This document shows, piece after piece, positions 5,344 to 5,599 of a stretch of DNA of 5,599 nucleotides (positions within the stretch are counted from its first letter, which is position 1; every line of letters starts with the position of its first letter). The stretch covers positions 1 to 5,599 of the forward strand of contig JAUWMJ010000237.1 in assembly GCA_030613225.1 (NCBI GenBank), in the 5' to 3' direction. The notes beneath the pieces are model-generated. The model saw only the letters and a list, made by a program, of their open reading frames with translations, had not been told where the DNA came from and did not search any database. This DNA is from Desulfobacterales bacterium (GTDB lineage Bacteria; Desulfobacterota; Desulfobacteria; Desulfobacterales; JAUWMJ01). Position numbers and translations under genes: made by a program.

Positions 5344-5599
5344 ATGGAAATATCGATGCATAAAAAGCAATTGCTTATTGTTTTGTGTTTGATCAGCTTA
5401 TCAATCTTAGGTTCTGGCTCCGGCTGTGTCTCAAAAATGAAATATATGAAACTTGAAACCAGCTTGCATAGTGCCGAAAAACAGGCTTCATATGCTCAAA
5501 GCAGGTATAAATATCAGAAAAAAATAAACGTGCAACTTGCCGGGAGAATAGAAAAGCTTGAACTGGAAACGAAAAAAAAACAATCGGTTATTAAACTCC
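5344..5599 (+). CDS. N-terminal part of a predicted lipoprotein with coiled-coil-like region (cut by window end)
   Basis: 85 codons are visible and the frame is open at the window edge. A charged start is followed by a hydrophobic segment (about 10-22) and GSGSGC with C28 as the likely lipidated cysteine, so the protein is probably exported and lipid-anchored. The -3 position is glycine, a weak lipobox. After the cysteine comes a K/E/Q/L-rich, helix-favouring stretch (for example around RIEKLELETKKK) typical of coiled coils, as in the stalks of many envelope lipoproteins including some OmpA-domain proteins; nothing visible proves such a domain. TAG at 5338-5340 closes the frame upstream. ATG 5344 is the first start; ATG 5356 (fifth codon, giving MHKKQLL) is equally plausible. 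No strong ribosome site is seen for either. Confidence 0.7.
   Translation, partial: MEISMHKKQLLIVLCLISLSILGSGSGCVSKMKYMKLETSLHSAEKQASYAQSRYKYQKKINVQLAGRIEKLELETKKKQSVIKL

Overview
The window looks like chromosome from an AT-leaning, Gram-negative anaerobe. I infer a member of the Desulfobacterota, probably a Desulfobacterales sulfate reducer. The grounds are indirect: an Escherichia coli-type purB, several short lipoproteins, a small FmdB-type zinc ribbon protein, and intergenic palindromic repeats of the CGTAAAAAG / CCGGCGAAAGCCGG kind that I remember from that group. No rRNA, tRNA, CRISPR array or complete insertion sequence is visible. All genes I accept are on the + strand.

Layout. (1) 24-1160 encodes a PP-loop ATP pyrophosphatase-type protein with a QueC-like four-cysteine motif near its C-terminus and an uncharacterised N-terminal domain. 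(2) 1169-1500 is a self-contained unit: sigma70-type promoter, perfect ribosome binding site, a 64-residue FmdB-family protein that appears to have lost one zinc ligand, and a good intrinsic terminator. (3) 1500-1931 has no convincing gene but is dense in structure. It holds a 105-base hairpin whose internal mismatches would all be G-U pairs if read from the - strand, then a strong promoter, then a 135-bp palindromic element, then a 41-bp shrunken relative of that element abutting the purB start. (4) 1932-3284 is purB, followed after 30 bases by a D-2-hydroxyacid dehydrogenase (3315-4304), probably in one operon. (5) 4305-4495 holds a solo end of the same repeat family and a terminator-like hairpin. 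(6) 4496-5122 is a small predicted lipoprotein. (7) 5194-5317 is another palindromic repeat with tandem 13-mers. (8) From 5344 a second lipoprotein with a coiled-coil-like region runs off the window.

How the parts fit. PurB acts twice in purine synthesis and releases fumarate. The dehydrogenase behind it resembles SerA-type enzymes, but its substrate cannot be read from the sequence. The predicted purB promoter fires directly into the palindromic element, so the purB leader RNA should contain a large hairpin. The repeat remnant also explains why the longest purB reading frame has extra, unconserved N-terminal residues. I see no complete new multi-gene system. The most notable signals are the strand-biased hairpin, the repeat-built purB leader, the FmdB protein lacking a cysteine, and the QueC-like protein.
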